Positions 23,862 to 33,750 are shown, counted from the stretch's first letter. The stretch is DNA of 34,273 bases from an uncultured Christensenellaceae bacterium (GCA_910588015.1 CAJUOK010000014.1:1-34273); one strand, 5' to 3'. Notes: generated by a model not told the origin, from the letters alone. Translations and numbers: made by a program.

Positions 23862-26800
23862 ATGTTGTACGCAATTATTATTATTTTGTTTATTGTTTTG
23901 ATTATTTTATTGCTCCTTTCGAGAAGAACGCCTAGGGGCGAGGAATATTCTTTGTCTATGAACGACAAGGATTTTGAGGGAAATATTAAGATATTGGCGC
24001 TTGGGCTCAGAAGCGGAGAAAGAGTCGGCGCGATACCTAATATCAACACATACCTCAAAAAAATTAAAAAAGCATATAAAATCACGCTTTCCAAAGTTGC
24101 CGCTAACAAACCTTTGTATGAGGCGGAAAGATGGTTGTATGAGAATTTTTACGCTACCACCATAGATTTGAAACAAAGCGATTACAAGTCTTTTGCCAGA
24201 CTTACGCACAAAAAAAATAACGTGCGTATAATTCAACTTGCAAGATTTTTAGTGTCAGCCAACAATTGTATTGTCGATAAGGAATATCTTGCAAAAGGTT
24301 TGGCTCTTTTCAACAGCTATACGCCTCTGCATTATGAAGAAACTCTGAATTTAAAAAAGGCTATAGATTATGCGTTGGTCGAGAAGATGGCGGCGACTGC
24401 CCGTCGTTTGATTCAAATGGAAAAACTGAAGAATCAAGCGGAAAAAGACGTCGAGCCTATCAAAAGACTCTGCAAATACGACGCGTATTTATATTATTTC
24501 AAGCATTTCGGCAAATACCTGGACGAAAAGTATTTTTACAAAATCAATGACATCAATATAGACAATATCGACGCCAGCTTTTCCAACAATCTTGTGGATT
24601 TGAGCGTCAATATATCCAATTGTATAACGTCTATCAAATCGTCAAAGGATATTTTTGACGACAAGTTTATTATTGAACACTGTTCTATATATCCTATAAT
24701 AGCTCAAGACGCTATTTTTAAAGATATGGATATATGTTCGCAGTACGCTTATCTTTCGGCGATAGACAAGCTGTCGTCGCTATACGGCGCAAGCGAACGT
24801 TCGGTTGCAAAAAGCGCAATTAAGTTGGGCAAAAAATTCAACGTGCATTTCGGAGAAATTCTTTACGATTACCGTTATGCTATAAAAGCCGATTTACATT
24901 CTTATTCGCCGCAGATATTACAAAAACCGACGACTCGTCCCGACCAAAGACTTTATGCGACCGTAATAGCCTTGCTTTCCGGCGCGTTGACGCTGTTGAG
25001 CGCGGTGTTTTTGCCTTCGTGGCAGTTGATGGTTGCGGTAGGCGCATTAATGCTGTTTGCGTCTTTGCCGCTTGCCAGATTTATCGTTACGTTAATAATA
25101 GACAACGTACTGCCGCACCGAAGCGTAGCGTCAATGAATTATAAGGAATTGCCCGAAGAGGGAAGAACTTTGGTTGTCAAATGCGAGTATATATCTTGCG
25201 CGGAGCAAGCCGAGGAAGCGTGTGGGAATTTGATGGACCTTGCGCTGTCCAACAAAGACGATATGATAGAATACAGCCTTTTGGTAGATTTAAAGGCATC
25301 TAAAAGTCAAGACGACGCCGCAGACGCGGCAATATATGCTGTTTTTGACAAAATGGCGGCGTACGGCAACGTCAATATATTTGTAAGAAAAAGAAAGAAA
25401 ATCGGCGGAGTATGGAAAGCTTATGAAAGAAAAAGAGGCGCGACGAATGCGCTTAACGAGGCTTTGATAAGCGGAGATTGGCATAATTTTGGATATACTT
25501 TAAAGAAGCAAATCAAGCCAAACTTTGTATTGATTCTTGATGAAGACAATATGTTGATGCCGGGAGGAGTAAAAAGAGCCGTCAATACGATGTTGCATCC
25601 TCTCAACCAAAAATACACGCTTTTGACATTTCAGTCGAGATACAAACTGTCGTCGTTGACAACGCCTTGGACGCGTAAATATACGTTGGAGAGTGGAGTC
25701 GACAGCTATTGCAATTACGGCGATTTTTATTATAAAATATCGGGCAACGCGATATATTGCGGCAAAGGCATATACAGATTGGAAGAATACGCCGAAAAGT
25801 TAAAAGGCAAATTGCCCGACGGAAAAATATTGAGTCACGATATAGTCGAGGGCGCTATAGTATCCACAGGCAGTTTATCATTGCCTACTTACGAGGACGC
25901 TCCAACGGGATTTGTAAGTCATATTGTACGTCAAAACAGATGGCAAAGAGGAGATATTCTTCTTTTTCCTTACATTTTTTCTCAAAAAACAACGCAGCCT
26001 TTCTATAGATATGTGATGGCGTTTAATATAATAAAAACATATGTACCTATTATTCAGTTTGCGTTGCTGTCAATGCTGATTTTGACAGGCGAATTATGGC
26101 TTTTGCTCGCGTTTTCAGTAAGTTTTTTAGGTATTTACTTAATACGCTTCGGATTGTGTCTCAACGCGTTGAACTACGGCAAGCGTATCAGATACGTATT
26201 GGCGGAGTTAGCGGGAGAAATAATGGAAGCGGTTTATGATTTTATTATGTTGCCGTTTCAAGCTGTCAACAGCGTTTTGCTGTGGATTAGAATGATATTT
26301 AAGTGCATTTTCGACAAGAAGAATCTGCTGGAATGGAAGACTTTTTATTCTACGCAAAAAAATAACAATCTTGTAGGACATATCAGACTGATATTGCCGA
26401 GTTGCATTGCGGCGGTGGCGCTGGGCGCGTTATTTTTTGGAAATCTTATCTATCTTATATATCTTGCGGTCTTTGTGGTTTTTGTATTGGGAATATATTT
26501 TCTCGGTGTAAAAATGCAAAAAAGCAAGGCGCTAAGCGATTCCGATACGGAGTTTTTAAAGTCTCTTGCGTCGGATACTTTGGAATATTTTGATAGAAAT
26601 ATGCAAAGCAAAGGGCTGATTTGCGATAATTATCAAGTTTTTCCCAAGAGAGGGGCAAATTCTTTTACCTCGCCGACAAATATAGGTTTTTACCTTATGT
26701 CAATACTGTGCGCGCACAGAACAGGCAAAATATCGCAAGAGGAAGCCGTTAAAAAACTCGCAGAACAAATAACCGTAATAGAAAGTCTTGAAAAATACCA

Positions 26801-29800
26801 AGGTCATCTTTACAATTGGTATTCGCTTGCTACGCAAAAGCCGCTCTCGCCGTATTTTGTCTCAAGCGTTGACAGCGGAAATTTTATCGCCTGTCTGATA
26901 ACTGTAAAGCAGTTTGTCAAAGATATAGACGCGGAGCTTTGCAGCAGAATTGCAGTTATGATAGACGAATGCAATTTTGACGCGTTGTTTGACGATTCCA
27001 AAGGTAAGTTTTATATCGGTTATAATCAAGAACAAAACAAGTTTGAGGGACATTACGATATGTTGGCGTCAGAAGCGCGCACGCTTTGTTACGTTGCTTC
27101 GGCTATCAAAGGAAACACTGCGTATTTCAACGGTTTGGCGAGAAATATAGTCAAACTCAAAGGCAATACTTTGGTATCTTGGTCGGGCACTGCATTCGAA
27201 TACCTTATGCCGCAAATATTCTTGAGCGATTGCAAATCCAGTCTTATATCAAAAAGCTGCCGTAATATCATAAAGATAATGAAAAAATCTCAATGCGGCG
27301 ACGTCTGGGGAATAAGCGAATGTTGCTATTTTGAGTTCAATGAGGAAAAAAGCTATAAATATTCGGCATTCGGCGTAAGCAGTATCAGTTTGAACGCGGC
27401 TAAAGACAGATGCGTTATTTCTCCGTATTCTTCGGCGCTGACTTTGAAATATACGCCTAAAAGCGCTGTGAAAAACCTCAAAAAGCTCGTTGATTACGGA
27501 ATGTCGACGCCTATGGGAATGTATGAGGCGATAGATTTTACCAACGGTAATAATATCGTGGCGACCCTTATGTCTCACCACCAAGGTATGTTGCTTTGCA
27601 GTATTGTCAATGCGCTTTACGACGATTATTTTGTCAAACTGTTTATGAGCGACCACGCAATGTCGGGCGGAAAACTTATGCTTGAAGAACGTATGCCTAC
27701 GGCAAAAAGCAAGTCGACGAAAAGATTTGACGCCGTTTACGACGCAAAAAGCTTTAACGAATATTGCAGAGTGGGCGACAGCGGCGGATTTCCTGTTGTC
27801 AATGCGCTCACCAACGGTCATTACAGTGTGGTCTGCGACAGTAACGGAGGCGGATATTCTTTTGCAAAGGGCAAATATATAGACAAATTCAGCAGAGATA
27901 TATACGACAACAAAGGCAGTTTTTTCTATTTTCACGATGGAAAAGAATTATTTTGTCCCACAAGCGCTCCGATATATAAGCATAATTGTCAATATTTATA
28001 TTCGCCGTATGAAAGTCGATATGTCAATAAAGACAAAAATTGCGAGATGAGCATATATATACCTCAATATATAAATTGCGAAGTTCGCAAAATCACGATA
28101 AGCAACAACGAGAATTATATAAAAAAGTTTAAGTGCGGTTTTTGCTCCGAACTTGCGCTAAACGATTTTGGAGGAATGGTGTCGCATCCTGCGTTTAACG
28201 ATATGTTTATATCGACGACGTACGACGAAAGGTTGGATTCTCTTATCGCAAAGCGTACGGCGAGAAGTTTTTACGGCGACTGTTACGCTTCGTTGACGGT
28301 GCTGGGCGCTGACGACGTCAACTATGAGAGCAATTTAATCAATTATATAGGCAGGGAAGGAAGCTTTGCGTCTCCCAAAATATTTTCAAGTCAAGAAAAG
28401 TTGGGACCTTCTGTAGGCGACGTGCTAAATCCGTGCTTGGGATTTACGGGAAGCGTAACGCTTAATCCCGGCGAAAGCAAAAATATTTATTGTATTATCA
28501 TATATGATTCGGATGTAAACGCGCTTAAAAGCAATATTGAACAAGCCAAAACGACAGACTTTGCTCAATACGCTTACGAAAGCGCGAGACTTACGGCGCT
28601 GTCTAAGACATATAAGTATCAAATCAACGACAAAATCAGCGATTTGATATGCCGTCTGTCGACAAATATTCTATACGTGCCTTACGATAGAAAAAAACTC
28701 GTCGAGATTTCGCAATGCGATACGACTGCGTTGCCTATATCCTTGGACAAATCTACCAAATATATTTATTTTGCGTATTACAGCCAAGACGATATGCTTA
28801 AAAATCTTATATATTCCGTAATCTATATGAATATGGCTTCCGTCAAATGTAATTTGGTGGTTGCATATTGCGCAGAGGCAAAGGACAACGATAGATTGCT
28901 GAAGAGCTTTATAGATATGACAAAAATAGGCGACTTGCTCAATTTGCAGTGTATGAAATTTTTAAATACCGAAGGCGTAGACCAATCTGTCGTAGATAGA
29001 TTAAAGCTCAATGCCTTTATCGTATTGGATAAGCGTCCTCAAAAGGGCGAAACGGGAGATAGTAATAATTTCGAATGTGTGCAAATACCCAAGTTGGAAA
29101 AGGGCGAGAGGCTCAAGGCAAATAATTGCGTATATTCCGCCGTTGAAAACGGCATAGTAAAAAAATGCGCTTTCGGCGGATTTGATTCCCAAGGAAATTA
29201 CGTCGTCGAAACAATGCCGCCCCTTCCTTATTCCAACGTAATTTGCGGCGAAAAGGGCGGATTTGTCGTAACTCAAAACGGCGGAGGATTCGATTATTTC
29301 GACAACAGTAATCTCAATAGAGTGACTAAATTCGAAAACAATCCCGTCTTCGATACTCCTTGCGAGGAAGTATATATAGACGTCGAAGGTATGCAGAGAA
29401 TAAACAAACTCAATAAGGGAGGCTACGTCAAACATCTGCAGGGAAGTACGGAGTTTAGAGGAAACGTGTGCAACGTCGATTATACGGTTGAAGAAAGTAT
29501 AATAAAAGACGGAAAGGGCAAAGTAGTCAAACTCAAACTGTCAAAAGAAAAAAGTTCTATCGAGACTCAAGCTATGTTTGCGCTCAACGCGATGCTCGGC
29601 GACTTGCCTGTAAATCAAATGCTTTTCGATGAACAAATCGATGAAAAAACAATCAAGATAACCAATCTGTTCAACAATCAAAGCGTATTCTTAAAATGCG
29701 ACGTCGAGATAACTTTATTGCCAAATAAAGCGTCGTTTAAGAGTCTGTCGGGAGAGGTATATTTAAGCGAAGCAAAGTGCGAATGTCATATTCCTTCGCA

Positions 29801-31427
29801 CGCTGTTTTGACGAGGAAATTGAGCGGCAGAAACATCGAAATCAACTTTGTGATAGCAAAAGAATATGAGTTTATCTCTTCTTTAAAGAGAGAAAATATT
29901 GACTCGTATATTGTTGAACAAAAGTATAAATTTGCGGACATTAGCAGATTTGAACTGTGTTCAAAAGATGAAAATCTCGATTTGCTTTTCAATAAGTGGT
30001 TGCCGTATCAAGTGGTATCCAGCCGTATCAACGGAAAGTGCGGATATTATCAAGCGGGCGGTGCAATAGGTTTTAGAGACCAGCTGCAAGATATGCTTAC
30101 AATGTTATATATAGACACAGAGCGCGTAAAAAACCATATTTTACTTTCTGCGGAGCATCAATATCTCGAAGGCGACGTACAGCATTGGTGGCACGGAGAC
30201 TGCTTTGGCGTGCGTACTCATATCGCCGACGACAGATTATTCTTGCCGTTCGTGACTTTCGAATATATAGATTTTACGGGCGACAGTTCAATATTGAACA
30301 GTATTCAAAAATACTTGATTTCACCTCCGTTGGAGCAAAGAGAAGAAAGTCGATTGGAGTCGCCTCAAAAGAGTCATATAGGCGAAAGTCTGCTGTCTCA
30401 TATAAAAAAAGCCATAGACGCAACGCTTAAATACGGAGAGCGCGGATTGCTTTTGATAGGCGGCGGCGATTGGAACGACGCCCTCAACGAAATAGGAATG
30501 CAATACAAGGGCGAGAGCGTATGGTTGAGTATGATGGCGTTGCACGTCTTGCGCAAGTTTATCAAGTATTTGGATTTTGACAAAAGGCAGGAATATCTTG
30601 CCCATATAGAAAATCTTCAACTTGCTCTTGACAAATGCGTAAAAGACGGATATTTTATGCGCGCGACGACGGACCAAGGAGAAGAATTGGGAGTCAAGCA
30701 TAATTTTAGATTTACCCACGACATATTATGTCAAAGCTGGAGCGTAATAGCTTCGGTGTCCTCCAAAACCGCGCAAAGACAGGCTTTGGAAAACGTTGGA
30801 GGTCTTGTCGACGGAAGAGCGGGAATAATAAAATTGCTTGCTCCTGCGCAAAATAAATCGGCATATTACGGATATATATCCTCCTATCCCGAGGGCGTGA
30901 GAGAAAACGGAGGTCAGTATACTCACGCGGCGGCGTGGTACGTCAAAGCGGTAGCGGCGGTAGACGCAGTTATCACCGACTCTCAAGGCAAGCGATATAT
31001 GGCGTATGATTTGCTGGACTTGATAAATCCTATTTCTAAAAATCTTACGCAAGAAGGAGCTCAAATGTATAAGGGCGAGCCGTACGTTCTTGCGGGCGAC
31101 GTATATGCCAATAAAGATAATTACGGCAGAATGGGTTGGAGTTGGTATAGCGGCTCGGCAAGTATTTTATACGATACTATAGTCAGAGATTTTTTGGGGA
31201 TAACAATTCAAGGAAAAGTAATGTCTTTTTCGCGTCCTAAACTCAAGGATTGGAGCGGAACAAAAGTGAATTACAGACGAAATGGCAGCGTTTATTCCAT
31301 CACTTTCGAAGAGGGCAGAGAAAACTGCGTTGAAATTCAAGGAGTGAAGATAATGGGCGACACTGCGATTCAGTTGGAGGAAGACGCGGGAGTTAGGGAG
31401 ATAAAAGTTATATTTGCAGTCAAGTGA
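23862..31427 (+). CDS. Three-domain cyclic beta-1,2-glucan synthase-like protein (GT84, GH189-like, GH94)
   Basis: This membrane protein of about 2,520 residues is related to NdvB/ChvB. It begins with a membrane helix at residues 2-20. Helices at about 364-418 come before the GT84 glycosyltransferase, which has the acidic LDEDN (about 559) and QNRW (about 689) motifs. Further helices follow at about 714-766 and 841-883. Residues about 900-1330 match the domain known to cyclise the chain in such enzymes (now GH189): ASEAR about 1068, WSGTAFEYLMP, WGISE about 1148, MSHHQGM about 1238. Beta-rich sequence follows, and then the GH94 phosphorylase-like domain from about 2040: GFRDQLQD about 2069, EGDVQHWWHGD about 2102, GGGDWND about 2200, which holds the expected catalytic Asp. 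In characterised relatives these parts polymerise, cyclise and trim beta-1,2-glucan from UDP-glucose. The exact linkage here is inferred from homology. A TTG twelve codons upstream is rejected, as it overlaps the likely -35. Confidence 0.9.
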   Translation: MLYAIIIILFIVLIILLLLSRRTPRGEEYSLSMNDKDFEGNIKILALGLRSGERVGAIPNINTYLKKIKKAYKITLSKVAANKPLYEAERWLYENFYATTIDLKQSDYKSFARLTHKKNNVRIIQLARFLVSANNCIVDKEYLAKGLALFNSYTPLHYEETLNLKKAIDYALVEKMAATARRLIQMEKLKNQAEKDVEPIKRLCKYDAYLYYFKHFGKYLDEKYFYKINDINIDNIDASFSNNLVDLSVNISNCITSIKSSKDIFDDKFIIEHCSIYPIIAQDAIFKDMDICSQYAYLSAIDKLSSLYGASERSVAKSAIKLGKKFNVHFGEILYDYRYAIKADLHSYSPQILQKPTTRPDQRLYATVIALLSGALTLLSAVFLPSWQLMVAVGALMLFASLPLARFIVTLIIDNVLPHRSVASMNYKELPEEGRTLVVKCEYISCAEQAEEACGNLMDLALSNKDDMIEYSLLVDLKASKSQDDAADAAIYAVFDKMAAYGNVNIFVRKRKKIGGVWKAYERKRGATNALNEALISGDWHNFGYTLKKQIKPNFVLILDEDNMLMPGGVKRAVNTMLHPLNQKYTLLTFQSRYKLSSLTTPWTRKYTLESGVDSYCNYGDFYYKISGNAIYCGKGIYRLEEYAEKLKGKLPDGKILSHDIVEGAIVSTGSLSLPTYEDAPTGFVSHIVRQNRWQRGDILLFPYIFSQKTTQPFYRYVMAFNIIKTYVPIIQFALLSMLILTGELWLLLAFSVSFLGIYLIRFGLCLNALNYGKRIRYVLAELAGEIMEAVYDFIMLPFQAVNSVLLWIRMIFKCIFDKKNLLEWKTFYSTQKNNNLVGHIRLILPSCIAAVALGALFFGNLIYLIYLAVFVVFVLGIYFLGVKMQKSKALSDSDTEFLKSLASDTLEYFDRNMQSKGLICDNYQVFPKRGANSFTSPTNIGFYLMSILCAHRTGKISQEEAVKKLAEQITVIESLEKYQGHLYNWYSLATQKPLSPYFVSSVDSGNFIACLITVKQFVKDIDAELCSRIAVMIDECNFDALFDDSKGKFYIGYNQEQNKFEGHYDMLASEARTLCYVASAIKGNTAYFNGLARNIVKLKGNTLVSWSGTAFEYLMPQIFLSDCKSSLISKSCRNIIKIMKKSQCGDVWGISECCYFEFNEEKSYKYSAFGVSSISLNAAKDRCVISPYSSALTLKYTPKSAVKNLKKLVDYGMSTPMGMYEAIDFTNGNNIVATLMSHHQGMLLCSIVNALYDDYFVKLFMSDHAMSGGKLMLEERMPTAKSKSTKRFDAVYDAKSFNEYCRVGDSGGFPVVNALTNGHYSVVCDSNGGGYSFAKGKYIDKFSRDIYDNKGSFFYFHDGKELFCPTSAPIYKHNCQYLYSPYESRYVNKDKNCEMSIYIPQYINCEVRKITISNNENYIKKFKCGFCSELALNDFGGMVSHPAFNDMFISTTYDERLDSLIAKRTARSFYGDCYASLTVLGADDVNYESNLINYIGREGSFASPKIFSSQEKLGPSVGDVLNPCLGFTGSVTLNPGESKNIYCIIIYDSDVNALKSNIEQAKTTDFAQYAYESARLTALSKTYKYQINDKISDLICRLSTNILYVPYDRKKLVEISQCDTTALPISLDKSTKYIYFAYYSQDDMLKNLIYSVIYMNMASVKCNLVVAYCAEAKDNDRLLKSFIDMTKIGDLLNLQCMKFLNTEGVDQSVVDRLKLNAFIVLDKRPQKGETGDSNNFECVQIPKLEKGERLKANNCVYSAVENGIVKKCAFGGFDSQGNYVVETMPPLPYSNVICGEKGGFVVTQNGGGFDYFDNSNLNRVTKFENNPVFDTPCEEVYIDVEGMQRINKLNKGGYVKHLQGSTEFRGNVCNVDYTVEESIIKDGKGKVVKLKLSKEKSSIETQAMFALNAMLGDLPVNQMLFDEQIDEKTIKITNLFNNQSVFLKCDVEITLLPNKASFKSLSGEVYLSEAKCECHIPSHAVLTRKLSGRNIEINFVIAKEYEFISSLKRENIDSYIVEQKYKFADISRFELCSKDENLDLLFNKWLPYQVVSSRINGKCGYYQAGGAIGFRDQLQDMLTMLYIDTERVKNHILLSAEHQYLEGDVQHWWHGDCFGVRTHIADDRLFLPFVTFEYIDFTGDSSILNSIQKYLISPPLEQREESRLESPQKSHIGESLLSHIKKAIDATLKYGERGLLLIGGGDWNDALNEIGMQYKGESVWLSMMALHVLRKFIKYLDFDKRQEYLAHIENLQLALDKCVKDGYFMRATTDQGEELGVKHNFRFTHDILCQSWSVIASVSSKTAQRQALENVGGLVDGRAGIIKLLAPAQNKSAYYGYISSYPEGVRENGGQYTHAAAWYVKAVAAVDAVITDSQGKRYMAYDLLDLINPISKNLTQEGAQMYKGEPYVLAGDVYANKDNYGRMGWSWYSGSASILYDTIVRDFLGITIQGKVMSFSRPKLKDWSGTKVNYRRNGSVYSITFEEGRENCVEIQGVKIMGDTAIQLEEDAGVREIKVIFAVK

Positions 31428-31444
31428 CTTTGCTTGGCTGCAAA
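31413..31444 (+). terminator. Hairpin spanning the glucan synthase stop codon, possible terminator
   Basis: A 12-bp stem with one T-G pair (31413-31424 with 31433-31444) encloses the loop TGACTTTG, whose first three bases are the stop codon of the gene. It is followed by A residues, not T, so termination would be atypical. It may instead stabilise the 3' end or affect release. Confidence 0.45.
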
Positions 31445-31492
31445 AAATGTAAACATATGAGCATAATTTGTTTGTTTAACGTCTAAATTTTA

Positions 31493-31522
31493 TTGACTTT
31501 TTGTATTTATATAAATTATAAT
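31493..31522 (+). promoter_or_regulatory. SigA-type promoter of rarA, leaderless geometry
   Basis: TTGACT (31493-31498) and a perfect TATAAT (31517-31522) are 18 bases apart. The ATG at 31529 is six bases after the -10, and there is no Shine-Dalgarno sequence. A TTG at 31493 that would extend the gene is part of this -35. Confidence 0.8.
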
Positions 31523-31528
31523 AACATT

Positions 31529-32833
31529 ATGAATTTATTCGATATAATACAAAAAGACAACGCGCCTCTTGCAGAAAGAATGAGACCGACGAGTTTGGAC
31601 GACTTTGTCGGTCAAAGTCATATAGTGGGAAAAAACAGTTTGTTACGTCGCGCGATTTTGACCGATTCTTTGGGAAGCTGTATATTTTACGGCGCTCCCG
31701 GTTGCGGAAAAACAACTTTGGCAAATATAATAGCTAATACCACAAAGTCAAATTTCGTAAAACTCAACGCCGTGTCGTCCGGAATTTCGGACGCAAAGCG
31801 AGTCATCGAAGACGCTAGATTGGAAAAGGAAAGATACGGAGTAAGGACTTATCTTCTTCTTGACGAATGCCATAGGTGGAATAAAGCGCAATCGGACTGT
31901 ATGCTTGAGGCTATCGAAAAAGGGCATATTGTATTTATAGGCTCTACTACGGAAAATCCTTTTGTATCTATGACGAGGGCAATCGTATCAAGGTGCAGGA
32001 TATTTGAATTCAAGCCTTTATCGGGCGAAGATATAAAAAATACATTGAAAAAAGCGCTTTCAGACAAAGAAAAAGGACTGGGAGAGCAAAATATATGCGT
32101 GTCCGAAGAGGCTCTCGAGCATTTTGTTTGGGCAAGCGACGGAGATATGCGCAACGCGCTCAACGCATTGGAACTTGCGGTGAAGAGTACTTCTGCCGAC
32201 GAAGACGGAGTAATTCGCATAGACATAACGGTTGCGGAGCAGTCTTCGCAAAAGAAGTCTATGAGCATAGACGAGAATATGTATTACGATATGCTTTCGG
32301 CTTTTTGCAAGTCTTTGAGGGGTAGCGACAGCGACGCGGCGTTATATTGGGCGGAAAGGCTGATTCAGGCAGGTTGCGACCCGATGCTAATATTGCGCAG
32401 ACTCGTCGTGCACAGCAGCGAGGACGTCGGTATGGCGGACCCGCAAGCGTTGGTCATAGCCACTTCGGCGATGACGGCTTATAAAAATATCGGACTTCCC
32501 GAAGGGAAAATACCTCTATACAACGCTATCATTTACGTCTGCGAAGCGCCCAAATCCAACAGCGTCGTTGTTGCAAAATACGCTGTGGAAGAAACCGTTG
32601 CAACTAGAAAAGACGACAAAGTGCCCGCGTATCTTATGGATAAGAATTATAAGGCGCAAAAGATTTCGGGATATAAATATCCGCACGATTTCGGAGGTTG
32701 GGTAGAACAGCAGTATTTGCCCGATTCGTTAAAAGACGAAAAATTTTATATTCCTTCGCAAAACGGTTTTGAAAAGTATCTGATAAGAGCAAAAGTCGTA
32801 AAGAGCAATAAACCGGAGAATAAGAAGAATTGA
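31529..32833 (+). CDS. rarA: Replication-associated recombination protein A (RarA/MgsA)
   Basis: RarA/MgsA is a clamp-loader-like AAA+ ATPase that acts at stalled replication forks. The 434-residue protein has the N-terminal LAERMRPTSLDDFVGQ motif, Walker A GAPGCGKTT at about residues 52-60, Walker B with DECHRWNKAQ (the family more often has DE-I/V-HRFNK), sensor motif GSTTENPF, and the C-terminal MgsA tetramerisation part with SSEDVGMADPQAL and YKYPHDFGGWVEQQYLP. All nucleotide-binding motifs are intact. It has its own promoter and no clear terminator hairpin, only a T-rich tail. Confidence 0.96.
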   Translation: MNLFDIIQKDNAPLAERMRPTSLDDFVGQSHIVGKNSLLRRAILTDSLGSCIFYGAPGCGKTTLANIIANTTKSNFVKLNAVSSGISDAKRVIEDARLEKERYGVRTYLLLDECHRWNKAQSDCMLEAIEKGHIVFIGSTTENPFVSMTRAIVSRCRIFEFKPLSGEDIKNTLKKALSDKEKGLGEQNICVSEEALEHFVWASDGDMRNALNALELAVKSTSADEDGVIRIDITVAEQSSQKKSMSIDENMYYDMLSAFCKSLRGSDSDAALYWAERLIQAGCDPMLILRRLVVHSSEDVGMADPQALVIATSAMTAYKNIGLPEGKIPLYNAIIYVCEAPKSNSVVVAKYAVEETVATRKDDKVPAYLMDKNYKAQKISGYKYPHDFGGWVEQQYLPDSLKDEKFYIPSQNGFEKYLIRAKVVKSNKPENKKN

Positions 32834-32864
32834 TTTTTTTGTAAAATCTACATAATTTTGGCAG

Positions 32865-32912
32865 AATCGGCTTAATTATCGCGTTGACTGCCGATTGGAT
32901 AGAATATATAAT
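32865..32912 (+). promoter_or_regulatory. SigA-type promoter with overlapping inverted repeat, before the ABC transporter
   Basis: TTGACT (32884-32889) and TATAAT (32907-32912) are 17 bases apart. An inverted repeat with arms AATCGGC (32865-32871) and GCCGATT (32890-32896) brackets the -35. This is a position where a dimeric repressor could block RNA polymerase. GGCAG and CTGCC at 32860-32864 and 32888-32892 form an alternative pair. The leader is about 55 bases. Confidence 0.65.
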
Positions 32913-32973
32913 TTAAGTAAAGTTTTGATATGCTTTGCGGCGTTCAAACTTGAATTTATAACAGAGGTTTTTT

Positions 32974-33741
32974 ATGAGTGAAATTTTGACAATAACCAAT
33001 TTGAGCAAAAAATACAAAGGCAACGATAAGTATTCCGTCCGCGATTTGAGTTTTCAAGTCAGAGAAGGCGAGCTTTTTGCGTTTTTGGGACCTAACGGAG
33101 CAGGTAAAAGTACTACGATAAAATGTATTACGGGCGCTTTGCCGTACAGCGAAGGCAATATAAAGATATGCGGATACGATTTGCACGAAAAACCAATCGA
33201 CGCAAAGAAAAATATAGGTTACGTGCCCGACAATCATTTTACTTACGACACTATGACAGGCGGAGAATACGTCAACTTTATGGCTGATATTTACGGCGTC
33301 GGCGTCAACGACAGAAAGACTAGGGCAGACAAGTACTTTCAGCTTTTTGGCTTAACCGACGTGATTGGCAAGCCTATAGGCGGTTATTCTCACGGTATGA
33401 AACAGAAAATATGCGTGATAGGCGCGTTGATACACAATCCAAAACTGTGGATACTGGACGAACCTTTGACGGGACTCGACCCGCAGAGCGCGTATAATCT
33501 CAAGGTGTTGATGAAAGAGCATTGCAAAGAAGGCAACAGCGTGCTGTTTTCTTCGCATATAATAGAAGTTGTAGAAAAGCTTTGCGACAGACTTGCCATT
33601 ATCGATAAGGGAAGCCTTATTATCAGCGGTTCTATGGATGAAATCAAAGCAAAGAACGATGATAATTCTCTCGAAGAATTTTTCCTTTCGGTCACGCAGG
33701 GCGACGCTCTCGTAAGCGATAATAACGAGTTTGAATTATAG
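32974..33741 (+). CDS. ABC transporter ATP-binding protein
   Basis: This 255-residue nucleotide-binding subunit of an ABC-2-type exporter carries Walker A GPNGAGKST at about residues 39-47, a Q-loop-type region near YVPDN, the signature as YSHGMKQK (a variant of LSGGQ seen in the ABC-2/DrrA-like group), Walker B LWILDEPLTGLD, and an H-loop in SSHIIEV. The C-terminal extension is short and acidic. The substrate cannot be inferred. It is nine bases upstream of a membrane-protein gene, so the two form an operon. Only AGAGG with a T-rich spacer serves as ribosome binding site. Confidence 0.95.
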   Translation: MSEILTITNLSKKYKGNDKYSVRDLSFQVREGELFAFLGPNGAGKSTTIKCITGALPYSEGNIKICGYDLHEKPIDAKKNIGYVPDNHFTYDTMTGGEYVNFMADIYGVGVNDRKTRADKYFQLFGLTDVIGKPIGGYSHGMKQKICVIGALIHNPKLWILDEPLTGLDPQSAYNLKVLMKEHCKEGNSVLFSSHIIEVVEKLCDRLAIIDKGSLIISGSMDEIKAKNDDNSLEEFFLSVTQGDALVSDNNEFEL

Positions 33742-33750
33742 AGGTGGACT

